A stretch of DNA of 64,000 nt from Nematostella vectensis (lineage: Eukaryota > Cnidaria > Anthozoa > Actiniaria > Edwardsiidae): positions 13,765,453-13,829,452 of the forward strand of contig NC_064044.1 of the NCBI RefSeq assembly GCF_932526225.1, written 5' to 3'. Each line of letters starts with the position of its first letter. Position 1 is the first letter of the stretch. The notes below the pieces were generated by a model. The model saw nothing but the letters and a program-made list of their open reading frames with translations. It was not told the origin of the DNA and did no database searches. This document shows positions 52,101 through 63,952 of the stretch, in pieces. The position numbers and the translations under genes are program-made.

Positions 52101-55100
52101 CACGCGCAAAGAGCCTTGGTACCAGGCCTTCGCAGGCTGTAATGAGTCTTGGTACCAGGCCTACTCACCTGGCCTCTCTCCTCAATTTCTTTGCCCTGTC
52201 GGTCAAGCTCTAGGTATTCCGCCGCTAGTTTGGCTTGCCGCTGACTTGTTGAGTTGTGCTGCAGGCGCCGGGTGACATCTGTCATCTTACGACCCTCTGG
52301 AAAAGGTAATTTTTAGATCTAGGAAGGAGTGTTGATTAATGGAAGAAGGGGTTAATTTTTCCGAAATGGAGTAATTTTTTAGTTGAGGCTGGGCCGTTCT
52401 TAAAAACCCGACGAAGTATTTGAAAAGAATTACACAAATGATCAATTACAATAGGTTGTTATTATGAATACCATTTGATTCTACATTAGAACGCCAGCAC
52501 AAAACAATATGTTGCTGCTATCTGAGCCTCGGCATTTTCTTAGCATGTTCTTAAAATTTGGTGAAATATCAGGCCAAACGTTCTTATAAAAAAGGTTCTT
52601 GTAAAAAAAAAGCAGTGTATTACTCATATCAACCTGCAGAGAAGTTCGGATAACTACATCTACCATGTACATCAGGTAAGTAAACTGACCCTACGGGGAA
52701 ATATAATTTCAGGCGTTAATAAGGTAAGAGTCCACCGTACCTTCCCTGCCCTTCAAGGAGAGTGAGTCCTTGGTGTTGATGAGGTCTCTGCTGAGCCGGC
52801 GCTTGGTATACTCGTGTTTAACACCTTGACCGCTTTGCTGCCTGAAACAAATCAACCAGTAACATTACACCTACTCCACTCAAAAGGCAAGGTCGGGAGT
52901 AGGAGAGGGATGGTTTCCACCTGATAGGGATGCTCATGGTATTTTGAGGGGTCAAAATCAGGACTCAGGTATTTGAATTTTTGTCAAAGAAAAAGATGTA
53001 AGGACTGGCTTCTTATCCCCTCACGGGAGAGAAAAACATTGTCAATGAAAAATTGCCAAAGAAACTTTGCTCGTGTTGACGGCACTTAGGAGCATTTTAG
53101 TGATAAAGTTAATTAAAACACTTACTTAAGTTTGTCTTCCAAATTACCGTATCTTCTCCTTTCCTCCTGAAGATGAAAAAAAAAAAAGACATATCGCTGT
53201 ACAGCCAAGGACGAGGCAAATCCTTACTTAAAAACTATTTTTTAAACTACGAACGCCATATCACCACATCTTCAAGTACCGTAAATGCTCATTTTAGCAC
53301 CTAACTTCGCCACGCTAATATGCGCCTTCCTTTGCCGAGCACAAAATGTAAGAATGGGCATAGGCTAGCGCGACATGCATGTCTCTTATTTTAGCCAGGC
53401 TAGCGCGACATAGGCTAGCGCGACATGCATGTCTCTTATTTTAGCCAAACAGAGGGACATTGTAGCGCGCAACAAATCTTGTAGCAGCTAGGAAACAGGA
53501 GACACGTCGCGCCCGAAATGTCGCCTAGTTAAGCCAGGACTTTATTGATTGCTAGTATTTGCTAATTCATAGCAAAGGACGACGATAAACTCCATAAGAT
53601 TATCATCTTCCAATAGTAATTCTACAAGTCACCTATCGGCTAATGTTATTTGTGTGGTCAAGGTAGTGGGCGACACACTAGAAAGGTAATAGGCCTTTTT
53701 CGTGGCTTAGAAATAAAATACTTTGGAGGCCTCTGGTTTAACACCAAAGAGAGACTCAAACGGGCTAGTTTTTTGGCGGGAATGCTATGAAATATTACGA
53801 AATATTGCTGTTCTGTCGGTTGCTTATGTACTTGCTTTTGGCAGAAAGAAGAAACGCGCACGACCGTTTGAGCCACTCTTTTGTGGAAAACCACGCGGTT
53901 AATTTTAACCGCGAAAGGTCTTTTTAGCGCAGAAAAGGATAATGTTGATGTTTTACACAATTCATTGTAGGCTATCAAACACGATACAAAATACCAATAA
54001 ATAAAACCAACCTGAATGTCCCGTTGTGTTGTATCTTTTTTATATCTAAAACAAAGACATTTGATGGCAGATGACATTTACGGGTGTAGTTTTGGTTACA
54101 TTGACTACGCCCTAAAACATCCATTTTTGCATATTTTAATTTCCCTCGCGTGACGGTCACGCAATACATACTTGTGGTCATCAACTATCATCATGACCAT
54201 GTGTGACGGTCACGCAATACATACTTATGGTCATCAACTATCATCATAACCATGTGTGATGGTCACGCAATACATACTTATGGTTATCAACTATCATCAT
54301 GATCATGTGTGACGGTCACGCAATACATACTTGTGGTTATCAACTATCATCATTACCTTGTGTGACGGTCACGCAATACATACTTATGGTCATCAACTAT
54401 CATCATGATCATGTGTGACGGTAACGCAATACATACTTGTGGTCGTCAACTATCATCACAACCATGTGTGATGGTCACGCAATACATACTTATGGTTATC
54501 AACTATCATCATGATCATGTGTGACGGTCACGCAATACATACTTGTGGTTATCAACTATCATCATGATCATGTGTGACGGTAACACAATACATACAGTAC
54601 TTATGGTTATCAACTATCATCATGATCATGTGTGACGGTAACACAATACATACAGTACTTGTGGTCATCAACTATCATCATGACCTTGTGTGACGGTCAC
54701 GCAATACATATTTATGGTCATCAACTATCATCATGATCATGTGTGACGGTCACGCAATACATACTTGTGGTTACCAACTATCATCATTACCTTGTGTGAC
54801 GGTCACGCAATACATACTTGTGGTCGTCAACTATCATCATAACCATGTGTGATGGTCACGCAATACATACTTATGGTTATCAACTATCATCATGATCATG
54901 TGTGACGGTCACGCAATACATACTTGTGGTTATCAACTATCATCATTACCTTGTGTGACGGTCACGCAATACATACTTATGGTCATCAACTATCATCATG
55001 ATCATGTGTGACGGTAACGCAATACATACTTGTGGTCGTCAACTATCATCATAACCATGTGTGATGGTCACGCAATACATACTTATGGTTATCAACTATC

Positions 55101-58100
55101 ATCATGATCATGTGTGATGGTCACGCAATACATACTTGTGGTTATCAACTATCATCATGATCATGTGTGACGGTAACACAATACATACAGTACTTGTGGT
55201 TATCAACTATCATCATGATCATGTGTGACGGTAACACAATACATACAGTACTTGTGGTCGTCAACTATCATCATGACCTTGTGTGACGGTCACGCAATAC
55301 ATATTTATGGTCATCAACTATCATCATGATCATGTGTGACGGTCACGCAATACATACTTATGGTCATCAACTATCATCATGACCATGTGTGACAGTCACG
55401 CAATACATACTTGTGGTCATCAACTATCATCATGATCATGTGTGACGGTCATGCAATACATACTTATGGTTATCAACTATCATCATTACCTTGTGTGACG
55501 GTCACGCAATACATACTTATGGTCATCAACTATCATCATGACCATGTGTGACAGTCACGCAATACATACTTATGGTCATCAACTATCATCATGATCATGT
55601 GTGACGGTAACACAATACATACTTGTGGTTTCCAACTATCATCATTACCTTGTGTGACGGTCACGCAATACATACTTATGGTCATCAACTATCATCATGG
55701 TCATGTGTGACGGTCACGCAATACATACTTGTGGTCATCAACTATCATCATGATCATGTGTGACGGTAACACAATACATACTTGTGGTTACCAACTATCA
55801 TCATTACCTTGTGTGACGGTCACGCAATACATACTTATGGTCATCAACTATCATCATGATTATGTGTGACGGTCACGCAATACATACTTGTGGTCATCAA
55901 CTATCATCATGATCATGTGTGATGGTCACGCAATACAAACTTGTGGTCATCAACTATCATCATGATCATGTGTGATGGTCACGCAATACATATTTATGGT
56001 CATCAACTATCATCATGACTATGTGTGACGGTCACGCAATACAAACTTGTGGTCATCAACTATCATCATGATCATGTGTGACGGTCACGCAATACATACT
56101 TATGGTCATCAACTATCATCATGATCATGTGTGACGGTAACGCAATACATACTTATGGTTATCAACTATCACCATGATCATGTGTGTTGGTAACACAATA
56201 CATACAGTACTTGTGGTCATCAACTATCATCATGATCATGTGTGACGGTAACACAATACATACAGTACTTGTGGTCATCAACTATCATCATGACCTTGTG
56301 TGATGGTCACGCAATACATATTTATGGTCATCAACTATCATCATGATCATGTGTGACGGTCACGCAATACATACTTGTGGTTATCAACTATCATCATGAT
56401 CATGTGTGACGGCAAGCAATACATACTTATGGTCGTCAACTATCATCATGACCATGTGTGACGGTCACGCAATACATACTTGTGGTCATCAACTATCATC
56501 ATGATCATGTGTGACGGTCACGCAATACAAACTTGTGGTCATCAACTATCATCTTGACCATGTGTAGTGGTCACGCAATACATACTTGTGGTCCTCGACG
56601 ACCATGGTTCTCTTCTTCTGAGTTTCCATATTGAGGGATATGGACAGATCAGCGAGTTCCTTCTTCAGACGAAACTCCTCATCCTGCAGTAAAAACATCT
56701 TAACTACAGTATATGTACTCTTTGTGAGGGGTGGCAAGCAAACATTGTACAGTTATAGTAATTTGTGAAAAAACAAACATATTTCTTAAAGGAAATAGAG
56801 GCAATAGCAAGTTTCTGACCTCTTTCTTTTTCAGATTTGCTTCAAACTCTGCCGTCAGTCTTGCCACCTCGTTTCTTGTTAGTTGTAGCTGCTTGGCGAC
56901 TTTGTGATAGTTGAATTCCGTTGATGTGCTGAGTAAAATAATAAAAAAGATACAGTACACATGCACTGTACATGCAAGTTCTAGATAAACCATGCACAAG
57001 ATTGCATCAGTTCTCTCAACAGCAAAGACCACACCCTGCATGTAAAAGGGGTTGGTCCAGTGATACCCCACCCCAACTTAGCAAGCGACTTTTTAAACTC
57101 TTTGAATTGTTTCTGTGTGTCTCACTTTACACATCACTCTCCCTTCCCCTGAAGGTGTGTCTCGCTTTACACATCTCCCTCCCTTCTGCTGGGGGTGTGT
57201 CTCACTTCACAAATCTGTCTCCCTTCCCCTGAAGGTGTGTCTCACTTTACACACCCCTACCCTCCTGGGTTTTGCAGTATGGAATGAAAGGTTTTTGTCT
57301 CTCTCCCTTCCCCTGGGGGTGTGTCTTAACACACCCCTACCCTCCAGGATTTTGCAGGTCTTTTGAGGTTTTTGTCTCACTTTACAAGTGTGGCCTTTCT
57401 TTGCTTGTCCTTCATCTTGAGTGTTGCAGACATGTTTCTCTCAATGCGAGCTTTGGTTGCCTGCAACATATGAAACACATATTCTTGGTGTCAGATTTTG
57501 CCATGATGAAGAAGTTTGTCAACAAGGGTCCATCTGGCGCTTACAGAATGGTAAATGAGTGGGTCAGAATTTTTTTTCTTTTGTTGGTATTATTATTTTT
57601 CCTTTGATAGCAGGGATGTCTAATTCATGCTACATTTAATCTCAAAACTTTTGCCCTAAATCATTGTGGTCATTAACTATCATCATGATCATGTGTGACA
57701 GTCACGCAATACATACTTGTGGTCATCAACTATCATCATGACTATGTGTGACGATCACTCAACACATACTTGTGGTCATCAACTATCATCATGACCATGT
57801 GTGACGGTCATGCAATACATACTTGTGGTCATCATTGACAGAATTGACAGTACAAAGGAAAGGTCACCAAAAGCTTATACCCTGTCTTCTTGTATCGCAT
57901 GCTGCTGCTTAATCTTCTCGATATCATTGTTGTTCTCGCTGAGTCTAACTTCTTCTCCTCTTCTCTTCTTGTACACAGCTGATAGAAATATATGATACAA
58001 CAGCTGTTTTCAACATGTTGATTGAAAGAAGCAATAAATGGTAAAGGTACAGTCTACAAAAGATTAAAAAAGATTAATAACAGTTAATATGAATAATTTG

Positions 58101-61100
58101 AATTTCAAATACAGTATTCAAATTCTCTCGCACCTCAATGCAGTAACATTTTAATAAGCACAACTGTATACAGTGGCGGTGTAGTGTTACCAAGAGTGGG
58201 GGACAATGGATGGTGGTTCAAGAGGGGAGGGGGTAGCTGGGTTTAACATAGAGTAGCACTAAAAATGAATAACCCGTTAAAAAATTAAAAATTATAATAT
58301 CATCTTTTATCAAGCAATTGATTTATACATGTACTATTTGATACATACAGCATTTGGTACCTCGAAGCTGTGCCACTGTACCAGACCTCTGTGAGCCATG
58401 TGGATAATTTGTACAGTTCATTGCTTTGGTTCAAATTTTTGACTAATACAGTGTAAAAGCAGCCTCAATCTATGCAATGGTTACCAGAACATAATTTCAA
58501 GGGTAGTGTGGGGTCTGGACTGCTTGCATTGGACCCCCCTGGACATGTGCCAGAAAATCATGACCCTGCTTCTACCAATGATAGGAATTGTTTTCCTTAC
58601 TGTTCTCATATTCGTGCATGACACGCCTGAGATGGTGCTGTTTCTTGATGATGTCACCCTCAGCGCGCTTGAGCTCCCGCTCTTCTTGTTTGTGCTGTAG
58701 CATGTGGTCCTGGAGACAAGGGTACATAATCATCAGAATTACAAAACTACCACACCAACATCCTTGTCAGTAAAGGCATATTGTTGTTGTTGATGTTAAT
58801 TCATTTTTATTTCTGAATCCAGATTTATTTTCTTTTTTTTCTAGGGGGGGGGGGGGGTGTGCAGTCATTGGCAATTCTACATATGTGGGTACAAGTCACA
58901 CAGATGTTGCCAGCTTTCTGTTGAGCTGTGTACTGCAGTATCTAATGTACATCCTGGAAGGGGTTGGTGTTTCATCAAACAAAAATAATGTAGCCCAAAA
59001 TAATACATTTTCTTTGTTGTATTATAAACTGCACTAATTAGAGAGGGCAGGGGGCTTAGTGCCAAGAGGAACACCTTGATGGGCTTTTTTTAGCACATAC
59101 TGAGCATTTTCAAACCACTTTTGCTATCCCCCTAAATCCAAAGAAATGTACAAGGTAAATAATGTGGCTCAGTACCTCGATTACTCTCATTTTTTTCTTG
59201 TGATCCTTCTCATTCTGCTGAGCGACTAGCGTTACATACAGCAGACCATCAGACTTCATGGAGCTTCCAGGATGATGCTTGGAGGGTGACGTGTCTCTAC
59301 CAGGATGATGCTTGGAGGGTGACTGGTCTCTAGGAGAGGATGCTTGCGCTGGCTTGCCTCCCCCTGGTATGGGCCTTTGGAATTGTTCATTAACAAGATT
59401 AATGCTGTATACTGTCTAATCAAGAAGCTCTCCTATAGCTCTGGTTTTCACACTTAATCAAAAGCATTACTTTTTGTATTCACACAATGTATTGTTGATG
59501 TCTTTGTGCTTGTTTTGAGAGGTTTAGTTTTCCCTGGAAATCTGTTATTTATCCGCGTATCAAGCATTGCATTAAGTTTCGTTATTCTATGATTAGTTAC
59601 ACTACTGTACTGGTCACTTCTATCTGCACAATAAACTACATAACAAAGGAAAACTCCATGCAGTGAGCAGACTCCACTCACTACAATAGTTAGATAATTT
59701 TAAAATATTTTCAGTCTTAACTGTATAACATACTATTTTTGTCTTTAGGGCCAATATTAGCACAGGGGGTGAAGGGATGGTATAGCAATCACAGATGACA
59801 GCGTTAAAGACAGTTTATCAGAAATTCTCAATGCACAATCAGAAATGTGTCGCCAAATGATTAATATTTTTGTCACATGTCACATTTCAAGGTTTGAAAT
59901 CACAATTCACAAAGAACAAATTAACTATTTCATTGGTGATTAGGACATATTCTCACACACAATGGGTAAATTTGGGTCTAATCACAGAACAAAGAGAACC
60001 CCCTCAAGCCCCTTGTTACTCTGAAGTGCAGAATTGAAGTACCTACTAGAATATTAAAGTACCTACTAGAATATTAAAGTACCTACTAGAATATTAAAGT
60101 ACCTACTAGAATATTAAAGTACCTACTAGAATATTAAAGTACCTACTAGAATATTAAAGTACCTACTAGAATATTAAAGTACCTACTAGAATATTAAAGT
60201 ACCTACTAGAATATTAAAGTACCTACTAGACAAATAATAAAAATTTGAAAAAAGTGCCTCGCTTTACCATGATCAACATTTCAGCATAAAAAAATTATTG
60301 CGCACACAATTTTTTGCCTAAAAAATAAGCATACCAGTACCTCTATTCAGCACATCAGATCAAGGGAAGAGAAGACCTATGTAATAAATGACATTTAGTC
60401 TACCTACCTGGTGATTGCGTCATCTTGCCTTTCTCCGCTTGCTAATGACCTGTAATAATAGCAAACTGTATGAACAATCTGTTGATAAAATGCCTTTTAT
60501 GAACACAAAATAGACAGTGGCCCCGCTGCTTTTGACTATACACAAGGAATTGGGGCTCCTGTAGTTAAAGATCCACAGGGAGCCCAAAGGTCTAAATAAA
60601 CACAAAGAGTCAGAAGAGGCAAAGAGGATAAAAAAAGGTTTCAAAAACATATAATATCATTTGGGTTCCATGCAAAATATATAAAAGCAAATTAGGGAAA
60701 GTTAGAGAATAACCTTGTAAAACATGGGATATAACACAATTGCAAATTCTTTAACAATTTGCATAAATAAGAATAATTAAAATATGGCTAGTCAAATTGT
60801 GCTCAGAAAAACCTTCAAGATATCTTTTGACTAAGTTAAATCGTCAGTAAAATTGATTTATTTGGCAGTATCTAAGGATGTTTTATAGAGGCTATGATTT
60901 ATTTTAGGAAAATTCAGAAACAATTTCTGGAGAAAAATTATGTCATTACAGTTAAATGGCTTTTATGTATCATAGAGTTAATGCTATTTTTGCTGGGGCA
61001 AATCGATTAATAAATGCGAATTATAGACACTTTTTTGTTTTACTTATAATATTTAACCAGAATTTGTTAAATTTTCACAATCATAAAACACCCTTACAAG

Positions 61101-61510
61101 TGACAATGAGCATTTGACCTATGAACATGATTAAAATGTTAGATCTCGAAAAGCGTTTTTTTTTCTGAATGGAAGCAAATACTAAATTTAATAACACTCG
61201 GTAAATACTCTCGTCTCTTATCTCCGGGTTGAATAAACAGTGATGAAAATACAGCCGTGTCTACGCTACCTAGCGGACTAATTATGGTTTAATGGGTAGC
61301 TTTCAGAAAAGCACGTTCTTGTTGTGACTTTTGGTATATTAATTTTCATACTTAAAAAACTCCTAGTGTCAATGCGATCGTAATAAATATCGCGGCTTTA
61401 GAGCTTAGGACATACAGGAATTCTGTTGGTATTTATGGCATTTAGCAGGGTAAATTGGAACGGGTTATACAGACAATAATTACAATACCTGAGAAAGTTT
61501 GCGTATTCAT
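43109..61510 (-). CDS. Coiled-coil protein gene, 16 exons resolved
   Basis: Minus-strand exons: 61510-61489, 60441-60408, 59374-59176, 58709-58601, 57978-57881, 57460-57381, 56928-56820, 56683-56586, 54045-54012, 53166-53126, 52841-52741, 52296-52169, 51258-51103, 49756-49607, 44409-44332, 43222-43130. Every junction is GT-AG with compatible phase; the sum is exactly 510 codons. If exon 16 is not spliced further, seven codons and TAA (to 43109) end it at 517 aa. After a short N-terminus (MNTQTFSASGERQDDAITRP) and a duplicated SPSKHHPGRD motif, the rest is highly charged helix, e.g. HKQEERELKRAEGD, LTAEFEANLKKKE, FRLKKELADLSISLN, KLEESEHALYNRVRAAE. Composition and length resemble ciliary or centrosomal coiled-coil proteins, but I do not recognise the family. 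Exons 1, 2, 9 and 10 are tiny and least certain. The intron between exons 14 and 15 contains a gene on the opposite strand. Confidence 0.75.
43235..43965. repeat. 39-bp minisatellite next to coiled-coil exon 16
   Basis: About 19 copies of GTGTTAAGGTATGACATTGA plus TTGAATGAAATCCCAGTCA. In gene orientation the array ends within about 20 bp of the exon 16 acceptor (AG at 43224-43223), so the acceptor's upstream region is repeat-derived. Long minus frames here are artefacts of a period divisible by three. Confidence 0.95.
43995..44118. mobile_element. Palindromic element sharing its core with the 9.1 kb array
   Basis: Inverted repeat from GTTTAGATGC to GCGTCTAAAC. Its centre (TGCATGCAAATGAGTATAAT then CGATTGTTTCATC) matches the core of the units at 9121-9886, while the outer arms differ. 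Confidence 0.8.
45119..49128 (+). CDS. Single-pass membrane protein with tandem extracellular repeats, 4 exons
   Basis: Exons 45119-45191, 46855-47655, 47802-48012, 48813-49128 join in frame to 466 aa. Exon 1 is a signal peptide (MVGKWIFLGILISIGGVQCA). Exon 2 starts ELIGENRASLDAFHDAQKCF, is rich in Thr, His and Asn, then has four 21-residue repeats (LSPEGPNSTVSVAHPVEDGP, each with an NST sequon) and a diverged fifth. Exon 3 holds a hydrophobic segment (about residues 331-349, ALMSLIMGVVGGVLI) followed by RRWY and basic residues, giving a type I topology. Exon 4 encodes a helical cytosolic tail (LTFTQFCRELAKELVIAIL ... ASELWQEALAYLE). I do not recognise a homologue. Exon 3's donor is inferred from phase; without splicing the frame ends at 48070, and exon 2 could end at 47675. 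It lies inside an intron of the opposite-strand coiled-coil gene. Confidence 0.68.
45965..46030. repeat. 21-bp x3 repeat
   Basis: Three copies of AATAATAAATGGTGATAACC in intron 1 of the membrane-protein gene. Confidence 0.9.
46345..46563. mobile_element. Palindromic MITE in intron 1 of the membrane-protein gene
   Basis: The two halves mirror each other from about 46345 to 46563. The inner 23 bp are perfectly complementary (CGTTTGGGAATAGCGCGTAG at 46413 and its complement ending at 46503), flanked by GCGCGACC/GGTCGCG and CCAAAAT/ATTTTGG. The loop is ~45 bp. No ORF. Confidence 0.85.
47217..47500 (+). repeat. 63-bp coding tandem repeat
   Basis: Copies start at 47217, 47280, 47343, 47406 and 47469 within exon 2. 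The first four are almost identical at DNA level, the fifth diverged. The period is exactly 21 codons, so copy-number change keeps the frame. Confidence 0.95.
49211..49216 (+). terminator. Candidate poly(A) signal of the membrane-protein gene
   Basis: AATAAA about 83 bp after the stop codon at 49128. Confidence 0.55.
49355..49600. repeat. ~30-bp minisatellite with ATTGG motifs
   Basis: About eight diverged copies of TTCTGATTGGTTAGTTGTAC-type units just inside the donor of coiled-coil exon 14 (GT at 49606-49605). Each carries ATTGG, the inverted CCAAT pentamer. Confidence 0.88.
50060..51120 (-). repeat. 42-bp minisatellite built on the coiled-coil exon 13 donor
   Basis: About 25 copies; on the minus strand the unit is GATAACGTCCGGCATTTACA G|GTTAGTGTCCGGCATTTAGAT. 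The first half is the last 21 bases of exon 13. A few units are 38 bp (lacking GGAC) and break the frame. Translation of the regular unit is DNVRHLQ-VSVRHLD, two heptads with Val at a and Leu at d. Confidence 0.95.
51840..52095. repeat. ~24-bp minisatellite shared with the Wnt upstream region
   Basis: About ten copies of TAGTCACGCAACGTGTAATG-type units between coiled-coil exons 12 and 13. The core CACGCAACGTGT is the same as at 20108-20480. Confidence 0.9.
53330..53450. repeat. ~57-bp direct duplication
   Basis: CATAGGCTAGCGCGACATGC followed by ATGTCTCTTATTTTAGCC occurs twice in tandem in the intron between coiled-coil exons 9 and 10. Confidence 0.85.
54130..56590 (-). repeat. 53-bp minisatellite containing the coiled-coil exon 8 donor
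   Basis: About 46 copies. On the minus strand each unit contains GACCACAA|GTATGTATTG, identical to the last 8 exonic bases and donor of exon 8 (GT at 56585-56584), followed by CGTGACCGTCACACATG and repeated ATGATGATAG. Three further copies sit in another intron at about 57662-57835. A 53-bp period and nearby stops mean only the first donor yields an intact frame. Confidence 0.93.
60041..60230. repeat. 20-bp perfect tandem repeat, 9.5 copies
   Basis: ACCTACTAGAATATTAAAGT repeated without a single mismatch, in the intron between coiled-coil exons 2 and 3. Perfect identity indicates recent expansion or active homogenisation. Confidence 0.98.
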
Positions 61511-62489
61511 CGCCGGTCGCCTCGTCGTGTTGGGTTGGTGACTTTGTTGAGCTCGCTGGCTTTTCGTTTACCGATATCGCTAAATTCGCATACCTCTTAT
61601 GTAGCAGAGGCTGTCTGTCGAATGGAAGCACCATTCTGGAAGCATTTGGTGCGATTATTTGTTCGAAATCCCTGGCTGGTTTGACTTCGATGTTTCCATA
61701 CGTTCCAAAGCGAGAGCAAGGCACTGTCTGTTGCCATGGAAACTCTCTCTCCCGACTGAAACCTCATTGTTCTCAAGACAATCGCCGACATTTTGATACG
61801 GTATAAAAGTGACTTCTAAACGGTTCAATTTAGTTTTTTGTTGTTGATAATTTTTGAATACTCAAAATATGAAGGCTTTCAATAATATTTGCTTTCTAAA
61901 ACGAGGTATAGAAAATCATAGAAATTCCTTGAGAGGGGTGGGGGGTATTCACTTTATTCAATATCGTTCTGATTATACCGAATTTTCTCTTTGTTTAAAA
62001 GCGTAATAGAAAAAAACATAGAAAAGCTGAATAAAATAAAAATATACACGTCAGCGCTGTTTTTTTTAAGTTGTCTCCCCCCAAAAATGTATATATGAGT
62101 TTTATTAACGGGCTTGTATTTAAAGTCTTACAAACTGTAAAAGGAAGTGTGATTTGTATTTTTTGGGGTCGGGGTCCCCTGGTAGACACCCTATAAATTG
62201 ATGGCAGATTTCCAGAATACCTAAGAGATAGCACTTGGCGCGAATTTTATACCCTAGGACTAGCATACGAGACATCTTAGGGAGAGTTCCCCCTCTAGGC
62301 AGTACTTTTTTTACGTGTGTTGTAAAAAGAAAACCTCTCGGGGCCTGACATCTATAATACGCTGATGTTTTTTAAACAAATAGAGAACAACTCTCTACTG
62401 TCATCATGCTAGCCTTGGGTCAGAGAAAATTTCCTAATAACAACCACACTTGGCAGATGACATGTATGTTTCGAGGGCGGTGCCAAGAT

Positions 62490-62750
62490 ATTGTCACGTG
62501 ATGCGTGACGTCATCTTTAAAAAAAGTATGCCGACGTCATCGTTGTAGATAGCATTTCGAACATTGTTTTGTTTGCTTAGCGAATCAAGATATAACTTAG
62601 TTTGATTAACGGACGTTAATAATTATTGTTTAAAAGGCATCCTGTAAATGGAGATCAGTTAGTTAGATTCAACAAAGTGTACGAGGAGAACACGAGTTCA
62701 GAGCAGAATCAAGTTTAAGTCAAGACCGCGCAGGATCCACCCTTCAGGTA
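62490..62750 (+). promoter_or_regulatory. Promoter-like cluster and possible untranslated first exon
   Basis: CACGTG (62495-62500), a palindromic CRE TGACGTCA (62506-62513) and a second GACGTCA (62533-62539) lie within 50 bp. About 200 bp further a donor-like CTTCAG|GTACCA occurs (GT at 62747). This could be a promoter and non-coding first exon of a plus-strand gene continuing beyond the window, or a divergent promoter partner of the coiled-coil gene. No transcript evidence. Confidence 0.3.
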
Positions 62751-63110
62751 CCATGATCAATTCATATCAGCTTTACAATGCAAGATTTGTGTGTTCTATC
62801 TAGTAGTAGTTCCAAATCAAGTGTAAATTCCATTGCTTGTAAGTTTCGTTATGTAAATCTGTATCGTTTTGAAAGTATGATCGGAATGTGCAAGAATGTG
62901 TCCGTAATTTAGCTTATACTGTAATCATTGATCTATTCCAGAATGTTTTAATCAATAAATACTAGAAGAAATCCCTGAGGCCGGTTTTACAGTATATAAA
63001 AATTTCCTTATACCTTTTTTTTTCTTTTACACGTCATGACACACCAAGAACAGTATAATTTATTATCAGGTTATTATCATTAAAAAAAATAACAATAACA
63101 ATAAAAAAAA

Positions 63111-63187
63111 GCGCTACTACTGGGAATCGAACCCGGGTTATTGTGGTCCGAGCCAACGCCCGCAACGCTAAACTAACGTGGCATTGC
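63111..63187 (-). pseudogene. tRNA-like sequence (tRNA pseudogene or SINE head)
   Basis: Minus strand: an A-box-like TTAGTTTAGCG, a B box GGTTCGATTCC and a T7 terminator directly after GTAGTAGCGC. The T-arm has one mismatch and the acceptor halves do not pair, so it is probably not a working tRNA, but it has all parts needed for Pol III transcription. Confidence 0.55.
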
Positions 63188-63365
63188 TGAGTCTTCTTGT
63201 AACTAAAATTACTTTTAATGGGGGGGGACTGGGTAGTTTGAGTGAAACCCCCCTGGGGGCCGCGGCGGGCCCCTCCGGCACCCCCAACCCCATCTTAGGT
63301 TTGGGAGGCGCGAATCCCCCCTCCGAGCCCCCCCAGGCCTGTCTCTATATATCAGGCAGATAATG

Positions 63366-63600
63366 TTTCACGTACATAAGCTTTTGGCAATTGCTAATGT
63401 AGGCCAAACCGGTTTCACGTACATAAGCTTTTGGCAATTGCTAATGTAGGCCAAATCGATTTCACGTACATAGATAATTAGGGCAATTGTTCATGTAGGC
63501 CGGGCGCGTTTCACGTACATGAATACTTAATTAGGGCTGTAGACCGGGTGCGTTTCACGTACATGAATAATTAGGGCACTTGTTCATGTAGGCCGGGCGG
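63366..63600 (+). repeat. ~50-bp x5 repeat upstream of a Cys-rich ORF
   Basis: Five diverging copies beginning TTTCACGTACAT and ending ATGTAGGCCRRR (a related TGTAGACCGGG in the fourth), with GGCAATTG in the middle of most. TACGTGAAA and CACGTACAT give partial dyad symmetry. It ends about 60 bp before the ATG of the next ORF. Confidence 0.85.
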
Positions 63601-63661
63601 CTGGGAGGCGGACTTGCAATTAGACATCCGTCTGTCCTGTGGTATACCGAGCGTTCGAAGG

Positions 63662-63952
63662 ATGAAGTGCGGAAAAGATTATTGCGGGTGGCTAAAGATC
63701 GGCCACGCAAACACGTGCGGCCGGAGATGCATGGACACCTACTGCAAGGTGCACCTCCAAAGGCTGCGTAAGGGCAGCCCCCTACCAGTGCCGTGCAGGG
63801 TCTGCGGCATAGGGACTAAGTCGGAGACGCGGTTGTGCCGCCCCTGCGGAGCGAATCGTGAAGGGCAGAGGATGCGTGGCATCGAGAGGCGCGCTCGGGG
63901 ATGGTTCGCACTCGTCCTGTCTGACATCGCAGCCCGCAGTACGGTCAATTAG
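63662..63952 (+). CDS. Short Cys-rich putative zinc-binding protein
   Basis: 96 codons from MKCGKDYCGW to TAG at 63950-63952. Cysteines and histidines are paired: CGKDYC, HANTCGRRC, YCKVH, CRVCG and LCRPCG. The last two CxxCG knuckles are typical of a zinc ribbon. The tail (QRMRGIERRARGW) is basic. Local GC content is well above the rest of the window, and the ORF sits behind a tandem repeat, both suggesting a mobile or recently acquired unit. I do not recognise the family. The window ends 48 bp later, where AGTTAGAGACTGGGT recurs, so the context is cut. Confidence 0.5.
   Translation: MKCGKDYCGWLKIGHANTCGRRCMDTYCKVHLQRLRKGSPLPVPCRVCGIGTKSETRLCRPCGANREGQRMRGIERRARGWFALVLSDIAARSTVN

Noticed and set aside
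54130-56590. Regularly spaced ~53-bp repeats resembling a CRISPR array
   Set aside because: Units are contiguous with no unique spacers, and the context is an intron of an animal gene. The same applies to the arrays at 5640-7435, 22018-23066 and 50060-51120.
61398-61724. 108-residue minus-strand frame at the 5' end of the coiled-coil gene
   Set aside because: Its frame leaves phase 2 at the donor and runs into a TGA in exon 2. The overlapping short frame starting at 61510 joins exon 2 correctly. It may be leader sequence.
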